In this document: positions 61,070-64,000 of the stretch, in pieces | Numbering within the stretch: position 1 is the first letter of the stretch | Layout of the letters: each line of letters starts with the position of its first letter | Assembly: GCA_025210775.1 (NCBI GenBank) | Contig: JAOARB010000015.1 | Location: 62,001 to 126,000, forward strand | Reading direction: 5' to 3' | DNA length: 64,000 nucleotides | Origin: Prolixibacteraceae bacterium | Lineage (GTDB): Bacteria; Bacteroidota; Bacteroidia; Bacteroidales; Prolixibacteraceae | Made by a program: the position numbers and the translations under genes | The notes under the pieces: model-generated | Databases searched by the model: none | What the model saw: only the letters and a program-made list of their open reading frames with translations | What the model was told of the DNA's origin: nothing

Positions 61070-61729
61070 ATGGAAAAAGCAGTAATTATTGTAGCAGGAG
61101 GTAGTGGAACTAGAATGGGAGCAGATCGACCTAAACAGTTTCTAGAAGTAAGAGGGAAACCCATATTAGCGCACACCATGGAACGATTCTATCAATACGA
61201 TTCTTCTATGGAGATGGTACTTGTTCTACCGAAAGATCAAATCAAAATATGGGAAGCATACTGCCAAAAATACAATATTACCATTCCACATAAAATCACT
61301 ACTGGAGGAGAGAGCCGATTCCATTCGGTTTCTAATGGACTAAAGATGATTGAATCTAGAGGAGTGGTTGGAGTACACGATGGTGTACGTCCTTGCGTTT
61401 CTTTAGATACCTTAAAACGATGTTTTGAAGAAGCAGAAAAAGAAGGGGCTGTAGTACCAGTAGTACCATTAGTTGACTCTATTAGGGAGAAGGATGGAGA
61501 AACATCAAAAGCGGTAGATCGAAGTAAATACGCTTTGGTTCAAACCCCACAAACATTCCAATGGGAAATACTATCTAAAGCCTACCAGCAATCTTTTGAC
61601 CCTCTATTCACCGATGATGCTTCCGTTGTGGAAGCAGATGGGAAAAAGATTAAACTCATTGATGGCAATAGAGAAAACCTCAAAGTAACCACCCCTGAAG
61701 ATCTTAAATGGATCACACCATTTCTTTAA
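61070..61729 (+). CDS. ispD: 2-C-methyl-D-erythritol 4-phosphate cytidylyltransferase
   Basis: 219 residues from MEKAVIIVAGGSGTRMGADRPKQF, the CTP-binding signature of IspD. VHDGVRPCVS (near 95) and ALVQTPQTFQ (near 150) are family blocks. Third step of the MEP pathway, consistent with ispG at 29344. Single gene between its own promoter box and terminator. Confidence 0.96.
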   Translation: MEKAVIIVAGGSGTRMGADRPKQFLEVRGKPILAHTMERFYQYDSSMEMVLVLPKDQIKIWEAYCQKYNITIPHKITTGGESRFHSVSNGLKMIESRGVVGVHDGVRPCVSLDTLKRCFEEAEKEGAVVPVVPLVDSIREKDGETSKAVDRSKYALVQTPQTFQWEILSKAYQQSFDPLFTDDASVVEADGKKIKLIDGNRENLKVTTPEDLKWITPFL

Positions 61730-61739
61730 TATACAAAGA

Positions 61740-61770
61740 AGGTCCCCAAAGAAAGCTTCTTTAGGGACCT
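61740..61770. terminator. Bidirectional terminator between ispD and the GH20 gene
   Basis: AGGTCCC (61740-61746) with GGGACCT (61764-61770), extended by AAAGAA / TTCTTT inside. Placed between convergent ends. Confidence 0.8.
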
Positions 61771-61779
61771 CATTATTTC

Positions 61780-63951
61780 TTATCTAAGAAACCATATCCG
61801 TCCTCTACCACGAGTAGGTCTATCATATTTCAAAACGACATTGGCAGATCCTGATTTGACACATTTAAAATCAATCAAAGTTTTTTTCCCTTTATAAAGG
61901 GTATAATTGAGGTTCCCAACCAACAGATGATCATCCCCAACCACAGATATCTTCTCTTTTGGTCCTTTGTCCCAAAGTAATTTTAGCTTATAATGCTGTC
62001 CCTCCTCTAGGTTTAACAATTTTATTTCAGTCTTAATCTCACCATAATGCACCTCTGCCAATGGACGATCAGAAACACCTGAAGAGGCATAAGCAGAAAG
62101 CCTTCCCGAAGGACTTATTGTCAAATATTTCAAACGATCGGTGTTCTTACATAAAAAAGGCTGACCATATAATTCACCTCCTTTATACAGTACATTTCCA
62201 CTCTCTTCTAATGAATATCGAACACACGCTTGGTCAAATGGTAGTTTAAAATAAACAGAATCCGTACCATAATGATATGCCTTCGCTTTAGGGATTCTAT
62301 AATTTACTTCTTGTTCTTCTAAACGACTAAAATGATGGAGTCCCAAACGGTGCATAAATGATCGATAATCTTTATTTTTTTCATTGGTCCATCCAACCTC
62401 TGCCAAAGCACAGATTCGAGGATAACTCTTATACCAAAGTTGTGATTCTTCAGGAATAACAAATTCACTCCACAAAGCACCTGTAACTCCTTTAATATGC
62501 TTTTGATAAGTGACAGGGATATCCCATAATGGATTGTAAGAGTAGGTGTCTTCCAATTTTACCACACCCGCCCAATCATGTCCAGGCTCATGATTGCTTT
62601 TTAACTCTTTCATATCGAAATAGCAGTAAGGACCAGGAGCCATCACTACATCAATACCCCTTTGGGCTGCTTCAATACCAGGTTTTACTCCTTCCCACGA
62701 CATTACCATCGTTCCTTTAGGAAGCTCCCCACCAAGCAGAATCTCATTCCACCCAATAGGATTCTTATGCATCTTATGAAGCATACCTGTGATACGATGG
62801 ACAAAATGATTTTGAAGTTCTTTTTCATCTTTCATGCCATGCTCTTTCATATAACGTTGGCATCTCCAACAACGTTTCCATTGTTTAAAACGAACTTCAT
62901 CACCACCAAAATGGATATATTTAGAAGGGAAAAGTGCTGCAATCTCTGAAAAGATATCCTCCAAAATCTTATAGTTCTCTTCATTCGAAACACAAACAAC
63001 ATCTCCTCTGTCAGGATGTGTTCCACAACCAGTCTTTAAAGAACGATTAAGTGCTGTACTATGACCTGGCACATCGATCTCTGGAATGATCTCTACCCCT
63101 CTTATTTGAGCATATTTAACAAGGACCTTTATCTCTTCTTGGGTATAATAGAACGGACCGTAAGGATCAGCATCCACTGGTTGCCATGATAATGTACGGC
63201 TATGTCTAAAAGGAGGTATTTTCTCGGATAAACCTCTGACCGAACCGATATTTACTAACTCAGGATGTGATTTTATCTCAATACGCCACCCTTGACTGTC
63301 GGCCAAATGAAGATGAAGCACATTCATCTTATGTTGAGACAAGATATCAACATATTTTAATAACAACTCAAAAGGAATAAAATGACGACTTACATCCAAC
63401 ATCATACCTCTATAAGCAAAATGAGGAGCATCAGAAACTTCTATCGCTGGCAATACAATAGGTACACGATCCTCTTCTTTTAGTTTCTGTCGACCATAGA
63501 CATCGGATGGGAGTAGTTGTAGGAAAGTCTGAATTCCATAGTAAACACCAGATATCGAACCACCTGTAATGTGTACTTTCTCATCCTCAATACGAAGCGT
63601 ATAAGCCTCTTTCTCTAATTTCGGATCAACCAACAACTGTATATCTCCACCGCCAAGATCTTCCAACTTCATCTTATCTGAATTCAAAAGATTCAATCGC
63701 TTCACCAACAATTGAGCTAGTGGCTTCAACTCTTTAGCATAGCCCACACTCTCCAATTCTTTAAGATAAAAACTAGAAGATGGCAACATGGTAAGCGAGT
63801 TCACCTGTGGCACAAAATGTTGTGCTACTTCCTTTTCGGTAAACACCTTGCTGCTAGACGAACTGTTGCACGAAATGCAAAACAAGAAAAAACTAAAGAG
63901 GAGTAGATAACCTCTATGATGACCTTTGAGCAATTTTGAGAAAGATTTCAT
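61780..63951 (-). CDS. Beta-N-acetylhexosaminidase, GH20, lipoprotein
   Basis: 723 residues from ATG 63951. An extra ATG 6 codons earlier exists, but the signal GYLLLFSFFLFCISC fits either. N-terminal GH20b domain (residues 45-165), then the catalytic barrel (170-500). RGMMLDVSRHFIPFELLLKYVD is a hallmark, and the catalytic Asp-Glu pair is in IHFGGDEVRFKQW near 350. C-terminal beta domain from about 590. Removes terminal GlcNAc or GalNAc from glycans at the cell surface or in the periplasm. No PUL partner (SusC/SusD) is next to it. Confidence 0.94.
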   Translation of the reverse strand: MKSFSKLLKGHHRGYLLLFSFFLFCISCNSSSSSKVFTEKEVAQHFVPQVNSLTMLPSSSFYLKELESVGYAKELKPLAQLLVKRLNLLNSDKMKLEDLGGGDIQLLVDPKLEKEAYTLRIEDEKVHITGGSISGVYYGIQTFLQLLPSDVYGRQKLKEEDRVPIVLPAIEVSDAPHFAYRGMMLDVSRHFIPFELLLKYVDILSQHKMNVLHLHLADSQGWRIEIKSHPELVNIGSVRGLSEKIPPFRHSRTLSWQPVDADPYGPFYYTQEEIKVLVKYAQIRGVEIIPEIDVPGHSTALNRSLKTGCGTHPDRGDVVCVSNEENYKILEDIFSEIAALFPSKYIHFGGDEVRFKQWKRCWRCQRYMKEHGMKDEKELQNHFVHRITGMLHKMHKNPIGWNEILLGGELPKGTMVMSWEGVKPGIEAAQRGIDVVMAPGPYCYFDMKELKSNHEPGHDWAGVVKLEDTYSYNPLWDIPVTYQKHIKGVTGALWSEFVIPEESQLWYKSYPRICALAEVGWTNEKNKDYRSFMHRLGLHHFSRLEEQEVNYRIPKAKAYHYGTDSVYFKLPFDQACVRYSLEESGNVLYKGGELYGQPFLCKNTDRLKYLTISPSGRLSAYASSGVSDRPLAEVHYGEIKTEIKLLNLEEGQHYKLKLLWDKGPKEKISVVGDDHLLVGNLNYTLYKGKKTLIDFKCVKSGSANVVLKYDRPTRGRGRIWFLR

Positions 63952-64000
63952 ATCCAATATATTAAGCATTACACTATTTACGAAATTAATGATTCGTTCT

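Noticed and set aside
55488..63951. Fucosidase and hexosaminidase as one glycan locus
   Set aside because: They are separated by metal, purine and isoprenoid genes on different strands and have no SusC/SusD pair.
1..64000. CRISPR arrays, insertion sequences, prophage, integrase attachment sites and replication origin
   Set aside because: No regularly spaced repeats, transposase, integrase or DnaA-box cluster was recognised.

Overview
The window reads as the chromosome of a low-GC Bacteroidota, most likely a member of the Marinilabiliales or a related marine or gut lineage (inferred; genus not determined). Supporting signs are promoters with the Bacteroidota -7 box TAnnTTTG, few Shine-Dalgarno sequences, SusC-like TonB-dependent receptors with N-terminal carboxypeptidase-regulatory domains, a GldA-like ABC ATPase, the long form of IspG, and families such as DUF4270, DUF5020, DUF5777 and a half-length GT5 protein beside panC. 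I saw no transposase, prophage, CRISPR array or rRNA.

Region by region. 1-10504: one tightly packed polycistron for a thiazole/oxazole-modified peptide (TOMM, a RiPP class). It encodes a leader-binding/cyclodehydratase partner (cut by the window edge), an azoline-forming YcaO, a SagB-type dehydrogenase, an ABC exporter pair, a small membrane HExxH protease, a TPR protein and two TonB-dependent outer-membrane receptors. The precursor peptide is not in the window. 10798-31246: housekeeping genes, including radA, panC-panD, a GT5-like half protein, a DUF4270 lipoprotein, glmS, an Ig-like lipoprotein, HAD and ROK sugar enzymes, an epimerase, metK with a structured leader, gldA-like and ispG. 31292-33125: a HAD phosphatase, then a duplicated small-RNA cassette, a stand-alone LytTR regulator and a tRNA(CAU). 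33130-35500: mostly non-coding, with one Lys/Glu-rich lipoprotein and several orphan structures. 35507-47498: an iron or haem handling locus (porin, imelysin, di-haem oxidoreductase, RidA/chorismatase-like protein, second porin, two one-haem lipoproteins, DUF5777 barrel, His-rich peptide, TonB receptor). 47655-54729: coiled-coil protein, lipoprotein, ribE, two tandem primase genes and ldhA. 54730-64000: a decayed gene remnant, DUF3859, a GH29 fucosidase, a CDF metal exporter, a purine uptake pair (NCS2 permease plus DUF5020 barrel), ispD and a GH20 hexosaminidase.

Three things stand out. (1) Two small-RNA genes lie in tandem with an exact 270-bp period, counted over the conserved 5' block, the -7 box and an upstream palindrome. 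They share UCCCCC-loop terminators with compensatory stem changes, and each carries an element complementary to the Shine-Dalgarno region of the LytTR gene just upstream. (2) Two primase genes are adjacent: the first keeps a canonical zinc domain but has lost TOPRIM catalytic residues, while the second keeps the TOPRIM but has a diverged zinc domain. This suggests a two-part primase. (3) The TOMM operon ends in two TonB receptors and contains a possible leader protease, an uncommon outfit for this class.
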